Shown here: positions 6,002-6,271 of the stretch, in pieces
Layout: every line of letters begins with the position of its first letter
Position numbering within the stretch: the first letter of the stretch is position 1
Position numbers and translations under genes: made by a program
Assembly: GCA_045635885.1 (NCBI GenBank)
Contig: JAZTWO010000014.1
Coordinates: 1-6,271, forward strand
Origin: RGIG4608 sp045635885
GTDB lineage: Bacteria; Bacillota; Clostridia; Oscillospirales; CAG-272
Reading direction: 5' to 3'
Length of the DNA stretch: 6,271 bases
The notes under the pieces: generated by a model
Database searches by the model: none
What the model saw: the letters and a program-made list of their open reading frames with translations, nothing else
What the model was told of the DNA's origin: nothing

Positions 6002-6026
6002 AATTTTCGCAATTCGCGAGCAAATT
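6002..6026. other. Bulged hairpin ending in GCAAATT
   Basis: AATTT (6002-6006) pairs with AAATT (6022-6026) and TCGC (6007-6010) with GCGA (6016-6019), around the loop AATTC and a GC bulge at 6020-6021. The right side includes GCAAATT, the same word that forms P1 of the structured repeat. Confidence 0.4.
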
Positions 6027-6034
6027 GACGGTAC

Positions 6035-6079
6035 AAATAGCAAAATATCCTTATGAAAATAAATTTTCAACGGCTATTT
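6035..6079. repeat. Nested hairpin resembling the 5' stem of repeat copy A
   Basis: ATAGCAAAAT (6037-6046) and GGCTAT (6072-6077) match the contiguous small hairpin at 38-53 of copy A but are split by 25 inserted bases. AAATAGC (6035-6041) pairs with GCTATTT (6073-6079). The insert contains its own 7-bp hairpin, TGAAAAT (6054-6060) with ATTTTCA (6063-6069). It may be a diverged or partial third copy in which the stem is kept and the loop expanded. Confidence 0.4.
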
Positions 6080-6084
6080 TATTA

Positions 6085-6122
6085 TTCGTACTACGAACAT
6101 CAAAGCTAAAGCTTCGATGTTC
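6085..6122. other. Two overlapping, mutually exclusive inverted repeats
   Basis: TTCGTA (6085-6090) and TACGAA (6092-6097) form an inverted repeat around one base. It overlaps a longer hairpin: GAACATC (6095-6101) with GATGTTC (6116-6122), extended by AAGCT (6103-6107) with AGCTT (6110-6114) after one A-C mismatch, with an AA loop. The second is a 12-bp stem with one mismatch. The two cannot form fully at the same time. Function is unknown. Confidence 0.5.
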
Positions 6123-6149
6123 AAAAATTTACTTTGTGTGTGCGCTCGA

Positions 6150-6257
6150 CTTTTGATGGCGAAATAACTATGCTTTTCAGTAGCAAATTACAGTTTTTCG
6201 AGGTGACGAGAAAAACGTTATGTATTGCTTTATTTCAATAAAGCAATACAATTTGCG
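6150..6257 (+). repeat. Structured intergenic repeat, copy B (three-way-junction fold)
   Basis: This is the second copy of the element at 32-141, in the same orientation. P1 is GCAAATT 6183-6189 with AATTTGC 6250-6256. P2 is GTTTTTC 6193-6199 with GAAAAAC 6210-6216 and has a short 10-base loop, 12 bases less than copy A. P3 is a perfect 14-bp hairpin (6221-6234 with 6237-6250) with a TC loop. Only the two base pairs at its foot are the same as in copy A. The words flanking P3, CGAGAAAAACGTTATG and CAATTTGCG, are identical in both copies. The window ends 14 bases later, so the right boundary is uncertain. Confidence 0.75.
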
Positions 6258-6271
6258 CGAAATCTTTGGCG

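Larger units (their letters stand above)
5738..6271. other. 534-base gene-free region dense in inverted repeats
   Basis: No convincing gene is seen here. After the terminator at 5745-5770 the stretch carries hairpins at 5849-5872, 5946-5964, 6002-6026, 6035-6079, 6085-6097 and 6095-6122, then repeat copy B at 6150-6257. A GC-rich patch near 5928-5947, with several overlapping GGCG/CGCC pairings, stands out from the AT-rich surroundings. The heptamer GCGCTCG or its complement occurs at 5853, 5862, 5940 and 6142. It reads as a mosaic of short palindromic elements rather than decayed coding sequence. Confidence 0.7.

Noticed and set aside
5970..6030. tRNA-like segment with a TTCGCAATTCGCGA stem
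   Set aside because: No acceptor stem, anticodon arm or T-loop consensus can be assembled around it. It is explained by the bulged hairpin at 6002-6026.
5743..6036. Minus-strand open frame of 97 codons in the 3' spacer
   Set aside because: It runs across the terminator and two other hairpins and has no recognisable domain. Its composition (many Thr, Leu and Lys without pattern) looks like translated non-coding repeat DNA.
32..6257. Composite transposon or genomic island bounded by the two repeats
   Set aside because: The genes between are housekeeping in type, and there is no transposase, integrase or target-site duplication. The two copies are too diverged in P2 and P3 to be recent terminal repeats. 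Dispersed intergenic copies are a simpler reading.
6150..6257. Integron attC-like recombination site
   Set aside because: A variable palindrome between fixed flanks resembles attC in outline, but the attC core motifs are not evident. There is no integrase or cassette array, and the spacing spans a five-gene housekeeping block.
1..6271. CRISPR array
   Set aside because: The only clear long repeats are two copies 6 kb apart. There is no regular repeat-spacer spacing and there are no cas genes.

Overview
The window looks like a chromosomal segment from a low-GC, strictly anaerobic Clostridia-type Firmicute, possibly a gut lineage. The grounds are AT-rich spacers, strong Shine-Dalgarno sites, intrinsic terminators, a minimal SufBC-type Fe-S system without a cysteine desulfurase, a pyrophosphate-type phosphofructokinase and a YtqA/YhcC-family radical SAM enzyme. 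This assignment is inference, as no rRNA or other marker gene is present. All five convincing genes lie on the + strand.

Layout. Positions 1-261 are non-coding and hold the first copy (about 32-141) of a structured repeat. Gene 1 (262-1212) is an NAD(P)-dependent D-2-hydroxyacid dehydrogenase that stands alone and ends in a strong intrinsic terminator. A good promoter (1274-1302, -10 TATAAT with a TG extension and a 17-nt spacer) precedes a second unit. That unit is a SufC-like ATPase (1377-2102), a short SufB/SufD-like scaffold (2113-3030), a PPi-type 6-phosphofructokinase (3093-4331) and a Nudix/radical-SAM fusion (4331-5737, start overlapping the previous stop by one base), ended by a terminator at 5745-5770. 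A perfect 24-bp palindrome sits between the scaffold and phosphofructokinase genes and may allow separate control of the second half.

From 5738 to the end there is no credible gene. This 534-base stretch is densely packed with inverted repeats and contains the second copy (6150-6257) of the structured repeat.

How the genes fit together. SufC and the SufB-like protein should form the ATP-driven Fe-S assembly complex, and the radical SAM enzyme in the same unit is a predicted [4Fe-4S] client. The phosphofructokinase is a central glycolytic step that saves ATP by using pyrophosphate. Nudix enzymes typically cleave nucleoside diphosphate linkages. No single pathway obviously unites all four.

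The most unusual signal is the pair of repeats. Their flanks are nearly identical, but one hairpin stem differs completely in sequence and length (9 versus 14 bp) while staying perfectly self-complementary. Both copies can fold as the same three-way junction, which suggests selection on structure in a dispersed RNA or DNA element.
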